DNA from: Crocinitomicaceae bacterium | GTDB taxonomy: Bacteria; Bacteroidota; Bacteroidia; Flavobacteriales_D; Crocinitomicaceae | Assembly: GCA_024643365.1 (NCBI GenBank) | Contig: JAHENC010000019.1 | Location: 1-64,000, forward strand | DNA length: 64,000 bases | Direction: 5' to 3' | In this document: positions 8,966 to 17,703 of the stretch, in pieces | Layout of the letters: every line of letters starts with the position of its first letter | Position numbering within the stretch: the stretch's first letter is position 1 | Notes under the pieces: generated by a model | Databases searched by the model: none | Seen by the model: the letters and a program-made list of their open reading frames with translations, nothing else | What the model was told of the DNA's origin: nothing | Translations under genes and position numbers: made by a program

Positions 8966-9352
8966 TTAACGTTTAGAGAACTGGAATTTCTTACGTGCTT
9001 TCGGTTGACCTGGTTTCTTACGCTCTACCATTCTTGGATCACGTGTCATCAAGCCTTCTGCTTTCAATAATGGTTTGTAATCAGCTGATAACTCAACAAG
9101 CGCTCTTGAAATACCCAAACGGATTGCTTCCGCCTGACCATTAATTCCACCACCCATTACGTTCACTTTAATGTCGTATTGACCTACAGTGTCAGTTAAA
9201 ATAAATGGTTGGTTGATTTTCGCTTGAAGTACATCAATTGGAAACATTACCTTCATTTCTTTTTTATTCACAACGATTTTCCCGTCACCTTTTGACATGT
9301 AAACGCGAGCAACCGCTGTTTTTCTTCTTCCTAAAGCATTAATTACTTCCAT
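8966..9352 (-). CDS. rpsI: 30S ribosomal protein S9
   Basis: Ribosomal protein uS9, 128 residues. The start LGRRKTAVARVY, the middle VMGGGINGQAEAIRLGISRAL and the C-terminal RKKFQFSKR tail that reaches the P-site tRNA are all present. It is 5 nt downstream of rplM, the universal rplM-rpsI pair. Confidence 0.98.
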   Translation of the reverse strand: MEVINALGRRKTAVARVYMSKGDGKIVVNKKEMKVMFPIDVLQAKINQPFILTDTVGQYDIKVNVMGGGINGQAEAIRLGISRALVELSADYKPLLKAEGLMTRDPRMVERKKPGQPKARKKFQFSKR

Positions 9353-9357
9353 GATTC

Positions 9358-9813
9358 TTATTTGAGTGTATCAAGATTTAATAACTGAGGTTGTTGAGCT
9401 TCATGTTTGTGCTCTCCACCTTTGTAAACTTTTAAATTGGTGAACAATTGTCGACCAAGTGTATTTTTAGGTAACATACCTTTTATCGCTTTCTCGATCA
9501 AACGCTCAGGATGTTTTTTCAACATATCTTCTGCTGAAGTAAAACGTTGTCCACCTGGATATCCAGAGAAACGAACGTATTCTTTGTTCTCCAACTTCGT
9601 TCCTGAAAATGCCACCTTCTCTGCGTTGATGACAATCACATTGTCGCCACAATCCGCATGCGGAGTATAACAGGTTTTGTATTTTCCACGGATAACTTTA
9701 GCCACTTTACTAGCTAATCTACCTACTGTTTGACCTTCTGCATCTACAACGAACCACTTTTTGTCAGCGGTTTCTGTGTTGCCTGATAACGTTCTGTAAC
9801 TTAATGTATTCAC
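9358..9813 (-). CDS. rplM: 50S ribosomal protein L13
   Basis: Ribosomal protein uL13, 151 residues. Motifs WFVVDAEGQTVGRLAS, HADCGDNVIVINA and AIKGMLPKNTLGRQ are diagnostic. The start is GTG at 9813; no ATG suits, and the N-terminus MNTLSYRTLS is typical of Bacteroidota L13. It is the first gene of the translation operon, behind a consensus promoter. Its short leader folds into a hairpin, which might serve feedback by L13. Confidence 0.98.
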   Translation of the reverse strand: MNTLSYRTLSGNTETADKKWFVVDAEGQTVGRLASKVAKVIRGKYKTCYTPHADCGDNVIVINAEKVAFSGTKLENKEYVRFSGYPGGQRFTSAEDMLKKHPERLIEKAIKGMLPKNTLGRQLFTNLKVYKGGEHKHEAQQPQLLNLDTLK

Positions 9814-9844
9814 GGTACTTTTTATTAAATAAAAAACGAATAAA

Positions 9845-9858
9845 CCCTAAAATTAGGG
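9845..9858 (-). promoter_or_regulatory. Hairpin at the 5' end of the rplM leader
   Basis: The sequence CCCTAAAATTAGGG is a perfect palindrome just downstream of the rplM -7 box. It would form a stem at or very near the 5' end of the mRNA. Possible roles are mRNA stability or an L13-responsive leader; the sequence does not decide between them. Confidence 0.4.
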
Positions 9859-9861
9859 GTG

Positions 9862-9892
9862 CAAAGATACAACTATTGTGATTAAATACAAA
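9862..9892 (-). promoter_or_regulatory. Consensus promoter for the rplM operon
   Basis: On the minus strand TTTG, a 19-nt spacer, then TATCTTTG match the Bacteroidota housekeeping promoter at both elements. It lies about 50 nt upstream of rplM. With the rpmB promoter it is the best promoter match in the window. Confidence 0.85.
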
Positions 9893-9915
9893 TGAAAAGT
9901 GAAAAAAAGAAGAAT

Positions 9916-10686
9916 TTATTTCGCTTTGAACGAAGAAATTGCATTTCTCGTGAATTCACTCAATACAAGTCGTCCGCTAATTGAGGCACGATCCATTAAT
10001 AGTTGATCCCAATGTTCGGTCCCTTGCCAAAAAACCTGTTTCAATTCCGACATTGCCTCTGGGTTTGATTTTAACAATTGAGCAATTAATCGGTCAATTT
10101 CTGTATCCATCGACTCTGCATCATTGAAAATGTCGGTATATAATCCTTTTTCTTTTGCCCATGCCGCAGAACGCCATTCCGTAGCATTGATGGCTAATTC
10201 ACTCATTGCTGCTAATCCGATTTTGCGTTCAACTGCCGGACCAACAACGAAAGGACCTATGCCTACTGCAAGTTCAGATAATTTAACTTCAGCACGCGTT
10301 GTTGCAAAACAGTAATCTACAGAGGAAGCGATTCCCACGCCACCACCAACTGCTTTTCCCTGTACTCTTCCAATGATAAATTTTGGACAAGTTCGACAAG
10401 CGTTGATTACGCGTGCAAATCCGGAAAAGAATTCGTGGCCTGTTTCGAGATCCTCTATTGAAATTAGCTCATCAAAACTGGCTCCAGCACAAAAGGCACG
10501 GTCACCATCGGATTTCAACAAAATCAAGCGAACGGAAGAGTCCTTTCCTAATTCTGTTATTGTTTGAGCTAACTTTCTTAAGATTTTACCAGGTAGCGAA
10601 TTACTCATGGGGTGACCAAAAGTAATGGTCCCTAGTCCATTTGCGCCTATTTCAACGTCTACAAATCCTTGTTCTCTTGCGTCCAT
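9916..10686 (-). CDS. Enoyl-CoA hydratase/isomerase family protein
   Basis: Crotonase-fold protein of 256 residues. The oxyanion-hole segments are seen as FCAGASFDEL and GKAVGGGVGIASSVD. The positions where classical enoyl-CoA hydratases carry two catalytic Glu residues are not clearly conserved (the second region reads ELAVGIGPFVVGPAVE), so the reaction could be hydration, isomerisation or another crotonase chemistry. It lies 3 nt after the coiled-coil membrane protein gene at the end of a five-gene minus-strand run. The substrate is unknown. Confidence 0.85.
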   Translation of the reverse strand: MDAREQGFVDVEIGANGLGTITFGHPMSNSLPGKILRKLAQTITELGKDSSVRLILLKSDGDRAFCAGASFDELISIEDLETGHEFFSGFARVINACRTCPKFIIGRVQGKAVGGGVGIASSVDYCFATTRAEVKLSELAVGIGPFVVGPAVERKIGLAAMSELAINATEWRSAAWAKEKGLYTDIFNDAESMDTEIDRLIAQLLKSNPEAMSELKQVFWQGTEHWDQLLMDRASISGRLVLSEFTRNAISSFKAK

Positions 10687-10689
10687 ATT

Positions 10690-11649
10690 TTATTTTAAAG
10701 AAAAACTATCAGTTCCGATTAAATTTCCATCACAAAAAATACTCACTTTATAAGCTCCTTTTTGTAATCCTTCTCCTTTAACAGTGTAATAAATTGTTAA
10801 ATCAATGGCTTCGTTTTGATAGTCAATTTCTTTTCTTTCTGAGTATGCAACGCTTCCATTTTCGGTTTCTAGTATGTAGTTCGCTTTTGTTTGCAATGTT
10901 TGTCCATCTGGAGCAATCACTTGCATGTAAACGACTTTCTTCCCTGCATTCGTCAAAATGTTCTCTGAAATAGTAAAGCTACTGCGGATTTGAACGGCGT
11001 TTTTTGCCTTGTCAGTGGGCTCCGGCATGTTGTTTAGTTTCAATCTTAATGCAGTAGATTGAATATTGTAGGCTTGTAGCTTGCTGCCTTTTTTCACTTG
11101 CTGTTGACTCGTTTCAGCAGCTTTTCTGTATTCATCTCGTTCGCTAGAAGTGGTGCTCAACTTTGCGGATGTCTCTACTAATTCAGTTCCGATTTTGATA
11201 TTTAAGGTATTCAATGAGTCAATCGTGCGAACATAACTGCGCATGATTCCTCTTAAAGTTTCATTTTCTTTACGCACTTTCATTAATTCGCGGTAGCTTA
11301 ATTTCCCACTTTCCACTTTTTTCAAAAGGTCATTTATTCGGTCCTTCTGCTTATTTAAACTATCTGCTTTGGTAGCATCCATTTCGATTAACTTGTCATA
11401 GTTATCCAGCATATTTCGAAAATCCTTTTTCAAGTCTTTCGAAAGATCTCCAACATTCACATATCCACCAAGCATTTCTTCCATGCTTGCCATGTCATTT
11501 GTTAATTGAGCATTTTCATTACGACATTCGTTCAATTTGGATCTTTGAGATGACCAGGCGTATGCCAATGAAGCAATACCAATTAATAAAATAAAAATAA
11601 ATCCTAGGTATAAACCGTTTGAATTCTTTGGTGTTTGTTGATCTTCCAT
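10690..11649 (-). CDS. Membrane-anchored coiled-coil protein, unknown function
   Basis: I do not recognise a named family. Starting at ATG 11649 (MEDQQTPKN) it has 319 residues. A single transmembrane helix lies at about residues 13-32 (GFIFILLIGIASLAYAW), followed by a long predicted coiled coil to about residue 190 with a Glu/Lys/Leu/Asn-rich heptad pattern. A C-terminal beta-rich domain of about 120 residues follows, probably in the periplasm. Similar proteins occur in other Flavobacteriales. It sits between the aldehyde dehydrogenase (upstream) and the enoyl-CoA hydratase (3 nt downstream). A cell-envelope scaffold role is only a guess. Confidence 0.75.
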   Translation of the reverse strand: MEDQQTPKNSNGLYLGFIFILLIGIASLAYAWSSQRSKLNECRNENAQLTNDMASMEEMLGGYVNVGDLSKDLKKDFRNMLDNYDKLIEMDATKADSLNKQKDRINDLLKKVESGKLSYRELMKVRKENETLRGIMRSYVRTIDSLNTLNIKIGTELVETSAKLSTTSSERDEYRKAAETSQQQVKKGSKLQAYNIQSTALRLKLNNMPEPTDKAKNAVQIRSSFTISENILTNAGKKVVYMQVIAPDGQTLQTKANYILETENGSVAYSERKEIDYQNEAIDLTIYYTVKGEGLQKGAYKVSIFCDGNLIGTDSFSLK

Positions 11650-11688
11650 GTTAGAAATTTTAATCAAAATTACGATAAATCTTCTTTC

Positions 11689-13122
11689 TCAAGATATGTT
11701 TTTCTGTTGAATACTTACATACTTTTGAAATCGTGAGATACTATCTGGACCAACTGCGGTGAATCGAGAATCACTGCTCGCTGGAAAGGGGCCGCCATGA
11801 TGCATGGATTCGGTTACTCGAACACCTGTTGGCACATCATTAAGGATGATTCTGCCTACTTTTCGAGTAAGGATTTCGATACAATCCGTCACTAATTCTG
11901 ACTGATTGTCGTAAAATATACTACCTGTTAACTGCCCAGATAAAGCTTCTAGACCAATGAGTAATTCTTCTTTGTTTGTATAGTTAACCAGTAGAGTAAA
12001 TGGACCAAAAACCTCCTCTTTCAAACGTTTGTTTTTGAGTAGGTTAGGTACATTTGTTTCTGCAATAGCCCATCTCCCCTCGATACCAATTTGAATGTTT
12101 GGAGAATTGGAGAATTTCAAATGAGAAATGGACGCAATTTCTTTCTTTCCGTTTTCAAAATTGAGATGGATAGTTGGATGTAACATCGGGACAGCATTGG
12201 TCTCAGCTACAAATTCCTTCAATACCTTCGTGAAGTTTTCTCCAGATGGTCCATTTGGAATAAATATCAAACCTGGTTTTGTGCAAAATTGTCCTGCATC
12301 GGTACAAATGGAACTCGCTAATTTTTTTGCTGCGATTTTTTGTTGTTCGATTGAGAGATCTTGGTCAATGACTACAGGATTAACGCTGCCCATTTCTGCA
12401 AAAACGGGAATGGGGGTATCTCTTGAATACGCTAAATCCATGAGTGCTTTCCCTCCTTTAAAACTGCCGGTAAATCCAATGGCCTGAATGCGTTCGTCGA
12501 GACAAAGTCTTTGCGCATGCTGAAATCCATCATCTAGGACATGTGTAAAAATTCCTTCGGGAAGATTGACTATTTTTCTTGCCTCTTCGATGCATTCGGC
12601 AACTTGAATACTTGTTCCTGCGTGCATGGCATGTGCTTTGACAAATACACAACATCCAGCAGCGAAAGCGGCGATCGTGTCACCACCCGCAGTGGAATAG
12701 GCCAATGGAAAGTTACTTGATCCTAAAACTAATACTGGTCCAATTGGGAGTGTCACTTTTTGAATCTGAATCGAATCACTTATGAATTTCTCCGTTTTTT
12801 CAAACCTGTATTGGTTTCGGAGGTATTGTTCAAAAAGTTGGATGGTCGATAAGGTTCTTGTCCATTCTGTTTCAAAACGATTGTTCGAAAGTCCACTTTC
12901 CTTCAGGTAAAATCCTTTGATGTTTTCTTTTCGCGCTTCTAGTGCGGTGTGAATAGCCTTTAGGAAGTCAGCGCGAGAAGCAGCGGAAAGTTTACTGTAG
13001 ATGGACTGAGCCAAAGAAAGAATGTTCAATTTCTCGGCAAGAGCTGTTTCAGAAGTGGGAAAATATTCCTCTTTGTTCCAGGTATTCTGGGACGGATTGA
13101 AGGTTCGAAAACCTGATGACAT
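11689..13122 (-). CDS. Aldehyde dehydrogenase, alpha-ketoglutarate semialdehyde dehydrogenase type
   Basis: NAD(P)-dependent aldehyde dehydrogenase of 477 residues, closest in pattern to the 2,5-dioxovalerate (alpha-ketoglutaric semialdehyde) dehydrogenase group. Seen are the cofactor-fold segment FTGSFKGGKALMDLA, the general-base Glu in FAEMGSVNPVV and the catalytic Cys in DAGQFCTKPG. Such enzymes usually end hydroxyproline or sugar-acid breakdown, but no genes of those routes are nearby. It begins 1 nt after the purS stop. Substrate assignment is uncertain; membership of the family is secure. Confidence 0.88.
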   Translation of the reverse strand: MSSGFRTFNPSQNTWNKEEYFPTSETALAEKLNILSLAQSIYSKLSAASRADFLKAIHTALEARKENIKGFYLKESGLSNNRFETEWTRTLSTIQLFEQYLRNQYRFEKTEKFISDSIQIQKVTLPIGPVLVLGSSNFPLAYSTAGGDTIAAFAAGCCVFVKAHAMHAGTSIQVAECIEEARKIVNLPEGIFTHVLDDGFQHAQRLCLDERIQAIGFTGSFKGGKALMDLAYSRDTPIPVFAEMGSVNPVVIDQDLSIEQQKIAAKKLASSICTDAGQFCTKPGLIFIPNGPSGENFTKVLKEFVAETNAVPMLHPTIHLNFENGKKEIASISHLKFSNSPNIQIGIEGRWAIAETNVPNLLKNKRLKEEVFGPFTLLVNYTNKEELLIGLEALSGQLTGSIFYDNQSELVTDCIEILTRKVGRIILNDVPTGVRVTESMHHGGPFPASSDSRFTAVGPDSISRFQKYVSIQQKNIS

Positions 13123-13123
13123 G

Positions 13124-13375
13124 TTACGCTTCAGTAACCGTAAAATGGAAGCTTTCCATGATTTGGTTTGCCAACATTTTTTGACAAGCCAAGGTTACTT
13201 TTTCTTCTGCTGCTGCTTTTGAATCAGCTTCAACAAATAAGCGAATGTGTTTTCCGATGCGCACACCTTCAATTTCGGATAATCCGATATTTTTCATAGA
13301 ATGAGAGACTGCTTTTCCTTGTGGGTCAAGAAGTGCGTCTAGTGGCATTACATCAATTTCAGCTTTGAATTTCAT
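13124..13375 (-). CDS. purS: Phosphoribosylformylglycinamidine synthase subunit PurS
   Basis: Small subunit of the PurLQS complex that converts FGAR to FGAM in purine synthesis. From ATG 13375 it has 83 residues, the expected size, with the family start MKFKAEIDVMP followed by DPQGKAV. The ORF track begins eight codons earlier inside pssA; the later ATG fits the family. The start overlaps the 3' end of pssA. purL and purQ are not in the window. Bacteroidota often pair purS with a single-chain purL elsewhere, so its role here should be checked. Confidence 0.9.
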   Translation of the reverse strand: MKFKAEIDVMPLDALLDPQGKAVSHSMKNIGLSEIEGVRIGKHIRLFVEADSKAAAEEKVTLACQKMLANQIMESFHFTVTEA

Positions 13376-14207
13376 GTTTTTTTCTTTGATTGTGTTCAAT
13401 GATAGATAAAATCAGGTACAAAATTACAATTATTGGTATCGACCAAACAAAGAAAAGTGGAATACTTATCAACGAAATGATAACAAGAAGATAGCGATAG
13501 GTGTTTTCACGCCATCCCCAGGACTTAAATTTCAACGCGATAAGTGGCAGGGGTGCTATCATTAACATGGAAAACAAAACAGAAATTACTGCTAGAGTAT
13601 AGCAATCGAATAATCCATAGATGAAATCACTTTGGTGTCCCCAGTTTTCTTTTTGATACCAGAAGTAGAGTGGAAAAAATAAGAAGAAAAAGGTGCTTAA
13701 TGGAGTTGGGACACCAATAAATTTATCACTTTGATTAGTGTCTATGTTGAATTTCGCCAATCGAAACATGGAGAAAAATGGAATAATCAACGCCGTAAAT
13801 GGCAGAAATTTAATGGAGGCGTTAAAGGAATTGTTGACATCATAGGATAGGGAAGCGAACCAAGCCATGATTTGATTAAAGACGAAATACTTCTGTGTAT
13901 CGGCTACTGAGTTCGTTAGTTTTAAGTCAATCAAGGCGCTGTAATCAACACCGAGAACGATCATAACCATCATGAAAATTCCAGGAGCTACACCGAAAGA
14001 AACAACATCAGCAAGTGAATCAAGTTGTTTTCCAAGTTCTCCGCTTGTTTTCGTGAGTCTAGCTACAAATCCATCCGCGAAATCCGCCACAACTGAAAAG
14101 AGTAAAAATAGTGCTGCTAAATCTAATCTTCCACTAAGGGTGAAAATAATTGAGATGATTCCGCAGCATAAATTCGTAGCAGTTAGTAAATTCGCAAGTC
14201 CAAACAT
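13359..14207 (-). CDS. pssA: CDP-diacylglycerol-serine O-phosphatidyltransferase
   Basis: Makes phosphatidylserine, the precursor of phosphatidylethanolamine, in the inner membrane. The CDP-alcohol phosphotransferase motif D-x2-D-G-x2-A-R-x8-G-x3-D-x3-D is complete (DFADGFVAR ... GKQLDSLAD). I start at ATG 14207 (MFGLANLLTATN), giving 282 residues; the extra 26 residues in the ORF track are not family-like. There are about seven to eight hydrophobic helices and a charged C-terminus. The 3' end overlaps the purS start by 17 nt. Confidence 0.93.
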   Translation of the reverse strand: MFGLANLLTATNLCCGIISIIFTLSGRLDLAALFLLFSVVADFADGFVARLTKTSGELGKQLDSLADVVSFGVAPGIFMMVMIVLGVDYSALIDLKLTNSVADTQKYFVFNQIMAWFASLSYDVNNSFNASIKFLPFTALIIPFFSMFRLAKFNIDTNQSDKFIGVPTPLSTFFFLFFPLYFWYQKENWGHQSDFIYGLFDCYTLAVISVLFSMLMIAPLPLIALKFKSWGWRENTYRYLLVIISLISIPLFFVWSIPIIVILYLILSIIEHNQRKKHEIQS

Positions 14208-14314
14208 GATATATATTTGGGGTAAATTTAGAATAAATCTGAAATTTGTTCTGAAATTATTGCTTGATTTGTACGAATCACACAATTTTTAATGAAAAAA
14301 CAAGTTATTGTCAC

Positions 14315-15403
14315 ATGAATAAATTCCGTTTTAGCATTCTATTGTGCTGTTTTCTTACTTCATTCGTTTGGTCACAGGGAGATTTAGCACCTAAATATTC
14401 AAATGAGTTTTTATCCCTTGGTGTTGGCGCAGATGCATTTTCTATGGGGAATGCAGTAGTCGCAAGCACGGAAGGAGTAAATGCTAGTTATTGGAATCCG
14501 GCAGGTCTGATTCAACAATCCACAAAGATGGAAGCAAGTTTAATGCACTCCGAGTATTTTGCAGGAATAGCGAAATATGACCACGCTGCATACAGCTTTA
14601 AATTAGATGAAGACCATGTTCTTGGATTCTCTTTTATTCGTTTCGGCGTGGATGATATTCCAAACACAACTCAATTGATTGATAACAATGGGGTAATAAA
14701 TTATGACAATGTTCAGCTATTTACAGCTGCAGATTATGCATTTATTGGTTCTTATGCCAAACGCATGAAAATTAAAGGAATGAGTATTGGCGGAAATGCG
14801 AAAGTGATTTACAGAAATATTGGTGATTTTGCTCATTCTTGGGGATTCGGTTTGGATGCTGGTTGGCAGTATCAATTACCGAAACATTGGAAGTTTGGAG
14901 TGATGGCTCGTGATGTAACATCCACGTTCAACGCTTGGGTTTTTGACTTAAGTCCAGAGATGCAAAGTGTTTTTCAAGCAACGCAAAATGAATTACCAAA
15001 AAACGGGGTTGAATTAACCTTGCCTCGCTTAATTTTCGCCGCTTCAGGCAACGTGAACATAGGTAAAAAAGGACTAAGCTTAGCTACTGAGATTGATGTC
15101 GATATGACAACAGATGGTAAAAGAAATGTCTTGTTTAAATCTAATTTCGCCTCATTCGATCCACATATGGGGATTTGTTTGAATTATAAAAATCTAGTGA
15201 AGGTTCGAGGTGGAGTTTCCAATATTCAGCAATTCACCAATTTTGATCAATCGACATATTGGGGTGTTCAACCTAATTTGGGGCTTGGTGTAAAGTTAAA
15301 AAACATGCAATTGGACTATGCTTTTACGCGATTGGGGGATGTGAAGACAAGCTATTACACACATGTTTTCGCTCTTCGTTTTCAGTTCGGGAAATCAAAT
15401 TAG
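14315..15403 (+). CDS. PorV/PorQ-family outer-membrane protein
   Basis: A 362-residue beta-barrel protein with signal peptide (MNKFRFSILLCCFLTSFVWSQ). The start of the mature part, LSLGVGADAFSMGNA, followed by YWNPAGL, is the signature of the FadL-like PorV/PorQ family linked to type IX secretion and gliding in Bacteroidota. True PorV acts with PorU on secreted proteins; this may be PorV, PorQ or a paralogue, since no other por genes are nearby. The ATG at 14315 puts the signal peptide at the N-terminus. The stop overlaps the stop of the convergent phosphatase gene. Confidence 0.85.
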   Translation: MNKFRFSILLCCFLTSFVWSQGDLAPKYSNEFLSLGVGADAFSMGNAVVASTEGVNASYWNPAGLIQQSTKMEASLMHSEYFAGIAKYDHAAYSFKLDEDHVLGFSFIRFGVDDIPNTTQLIDNNGVINYDNVQLFTAADYAFIGSYAKRMKIKGMSIGGNAKVIYRNIGDFAHSWGFGLDAGWQYQLPKHWKFGVMARDVTSTFNAWVFDLSPEMQSVFQATQNELPKNGVELTLPRLIFAASGNVNIGKKGLSLATEIDVDMTTDGKRNVLFKSNFASFDPHMGICLNYKNLVKVRGGVSNIQQFTNFDQSTYWGVQPNLGLGVKLKNMQLDYAFTRLGDVKTSYYTHVFALRFQFGKSN

Positions 15404-16623
15404 AAAAACTTACAGCTAAAAATAGCCGTATCGTCTACGTAGTTTAAGGGACCTTTCCAATCTTCAAGCTTTGAAAAAATAATATTGTTCATATCCTCCA
15501 TTTTCAAAGGGGAATAGGCTTGAACATTTTTAATTAATCGTTCCACGCTAAATTGTTCACCACTTTCGTTTTCTAATTCAACGACACCATCAGTGAATAA
15601 AACGAAGGTTGTGTTTGGATTCAAAACAAGTTTTCCAACCTTGATGCTCGGTAGTTCATCCAGCATTCCTAGTCCGATACAACCATCTTTCAACATGGTC
15701 ACTTTTCTTCCGTTCAATAGAATGGGATGATTGTGTCCAGCATTGACATACGTCATTTTACGTGTATAGGCGTTGTAATGCGCGAGGAAAAAGGTAATGA
15801 ATTTCTCGCCTTTCGCACTTTTCATGACGAGTTTATTCAATTCTTCCATCAAAAACGACATTTCAAATCGCTGGTACTTGAAAAGTGTTCGAATGGTTGC
15901 TTGGAAATTTGCCATCAACATGGCTGCACTGATTCCTTTTCCACTCACATCTCCGATACAAATGATATATTCTTCGTCCCCTAGTGGTATAAAGTCGTAG
16001 TAGTCCCCACCGATGGCATGACGTGGAATGTATCTTCCTGATAGGTCCATTTTTCGATTCGATGGAAGTTCGGATGGGAAAAGCATTTTCTGCATCTCAG
16101 AAGCTACCTCCAGTTCCTTCGAAATGCGTTCTTTGATGATGTGTTGTTTCACCAAACGGTTGTTTTCGACCGCAACGGAAATGATGTTGGCCAAGGTTTG
16201 TGCAAATGAAAAATGTGCTGGTTCTAGAAGTTCAGTTTTTCCAATAGTGGAAATCATCAGGTAGGCAAGTGGCTTTCCTTGATGACTAACGGGTATAACG
16301 GCTTGAAAGTCGCTCAATAAATTTGAATTGGAAGATTCAACCAGTGTAATTTCTTTGAATCGGTAGAGTTCTGAGTGGATTAAGTCTAGGTCAACGCGTC
16401 CTTTGTAGCCTACTTTGACCGGGCAATGCCATTCTTCTTCCTTGATAAATAGAACAAAACGACTAAAGCTCAACTGTTCTTTCAGAATAAAGGAGAATAT
16501 TTTGAATAGAGATTCAACCGGAAGATTGGAATTAATCGCATTCGTAATTTCCAGCAAGGAGTGAAGACGGTTGTCTTTCATCTCCAATTGCGACAATAGT
16601 TCATTTCCGCTGGTGAATCTCAT
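15400..16623 (-). CDS. GAF domain and SpoIIE/RsbU-type PP2C phosphatase
   Basis: 407 residues: an N-terminal GAF-like sensory region (about 20-170), a short coiled linker (SKELEVASEMQKMLFP, typical of RsbU-type proteins) and a C-terminal PP2C-type serine phosphatase. Metal-binding motifs are GGDYYDF, IGDVSGKGISAAM and a late LFTDGVVE. Such enzymes act on STAS-type anti-anti-sigma partners, but none is adjacent. It overlaps lpxD upstream by four bases (ATGA) and shares its stop with the convergent PorV-like gene. Confidence 0.9.
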   Translation of the reverse strand: MRFTSGNELLSQLEMKDNRLHSLLEITNAINSNLPVESLFKIFSFILKEQLSFSRFVLFIKEEEWHCPVKVGYKGRVDLDLIHSELYRFKEITLVESSNSNLLSDFQAVIPVSHQGKPLAYLMISTIGKTELLEPAHFSFAQTLANIISVAVENNRLVKQHIIKERISKELEVASEMQKMLFPSELPSNRKMDLSGRYIPRHAIGGDYYDFIPLGDEEYIICIGDVSGKGISAAMLMANFQATIRTLFKYQRFEMSFLMEELNKLVMKSAKGEKFITFFLAHYNAYTRKMTYVNAGHNHPILLNGRKVTMLKDGCIGLGMLDELPSIKVGKLVLNPNTTFVLFTDGVVELENESGEQFSVERLIKNVQAYSPLKMEDMNNIIFSKLEDWKGPLNYVDDTAIFSCKFF

Positions 16624-17525
16624 CGCTCTATATTGACTTGATTTCGCAAAAATGCGAGTTCCTTAAATTTATGTTTAGCGGGTCCAGCTGGTGTTCCGAA
16701 GTATTCAGTCCCTTCTGGAACATCTTTTGTTACGCCTGACTGGCCTAAAATTGTTGCGTTCTTGCCTACTTTTACACCGCTTGCCATTCCAACTTGTCCC
16801 CAAATCGTTGCATTGTTTTCAATTTCAACACAGCCTGAAATCCCACAGGATGCAGCAATCAACACGTTCGATCCGATTTGGGTGTCGTGTCCAACATGGA
16901 CTTGATTATCGATTTTCGTTCCGTGACCGATTCGGGTAATTCCAGTAACACCGCGATCAATCGTACATTGTGCACCAATTTCCACATTGGATCCTATGTG
17001 GACGGCTCCACAAGAAATCAATCGGTCATAGTGATCTTTCTTTTTCTTGTAGTAAAATGCATCAAATCCAATGACGCTATTTGGACCTATAATCACGTTG
17101 TCTTCGATGTGCGTGTTGTCAGCAATGTATGCTCCTGGATAAAGAATGCATTGCGCACCAATGTGAACATTTTTTCCAATAAAAACATTGGGATAGATGA
17201 CAGTAGAAGGATGAACGACTGCTTCACGGGCATCGATTTGGGCACGAAAATGCGTGATAAGAAAATTAAAGGCATCGAAAGGGTGGGAGTGAATTAACAA
17301 TGATTTCCCTGTCGGACAAGGGACATCTTGATCAATTAATACTACACTTGCCGCTGATTCGAGTGCTTTTTGATAATATTTTGGATGGTCGACGAACACA
17401 ATGTCTCCAACTTCTACCATGTGAATCTCGTTGATTCCGGTAACGATTTGAGCTAAATTACCCGTAACTTTGCAGTCAAGCAAGGAAGCGAGGGAGTTAA
17501 TATCTTGTGGTTTTGTAAATTTCAT
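16620..17525 (-). CDS. lpxD: UDP-3-O-acylglucosamine N-acyltransferase (LpxD-like)
   Basis: Adds the N-linked hydroxyacyl chain in lipid A synthesis. It has an N-terminal UDP-binding domain (about 1-100) and a left-handed beta-helix of hexapeptide repeats (about 105-270). The catalytic His is likely in DNQVHVGHDTQIGSN, with the usual GGVxG-like turn nearby. At 301 residues it is shorter than E. coli LpxD (341), as in the second LpxD-like form of many Bacteroidota, so a full acyltransferase role needs testing. Its own promoter box lies 15-22 nt upstream. Confidence 0.82.
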   Translation of the reverse strand: MKFTKPQDINSLASLLDCKVTGNLAQIVTGINEIHMVEVGDIVFVDHPKYYQKALESAASVVLIDQDVPCPTGKSLLIHSHPFDAFNFLITHFRAQIDAREAVVHPSTVIYPNVFIGKNVHIGAQCILYPGAYIADNTHIEDNVIIGPNSVIGFDAFYYKKKKDHYDRLISCGAVHIGSNVEIGAQCTIDRGVTGITRIGHGTKIDNQVHVGHDTQIGSNVLIAASCGISGCVEIENNATIWGQVGMASGVKVGKNATILGQSGVTKDVPEGTEYFGTPAGPAKHKFKELAFLRNQVNIER

Positions 17526-17539
17526 CCAATTATTCTGGA

Positions 17540-17547
17540 CAAATGTA
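17540..17547 (-). promoter_or_regulatory. -7 promoter box (TACATTTG) for lpxD
   Basis: TACATTTG on the minus strand fits TAnnTTTG and ends about 15 nt before the lpxD ATG. Confidence 0.5.
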
Positions 17548-17642
17548 CAAGCTGAAAGACAAGTGAAATCGGTGATTTCGAGTATTTATCCCCTGCTAAT
17601 TGTTCAAATGATAGAAAAATGAAAGGATTTTTGTGTTTTTTC

Positions 17643-17672
17643 TTGTTTATCAAAAAGAAATAGCTAAATTTG
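17643..17672 (+). promoter_or_regulatory. Promoter of rpmE2
   Basis: A TTG, a 19-nt spacer and TAAATTTG fit the Bacteroidota promoter. The start of transcription would be near 17678, about 25 nt before the ATG. Confidence 0.7.
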
Positions 17673-17703
17673 CAATCCATTTTCGAATAAGAAACTCAGT
17701 CAA

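Noticed and set aside
12128-12487. 119-residue plus-strand ORF inside the aldehyde dehydrogenase gene
   Set aside because: Antisense shadow of a well-supported gene, with no recognisable domain.
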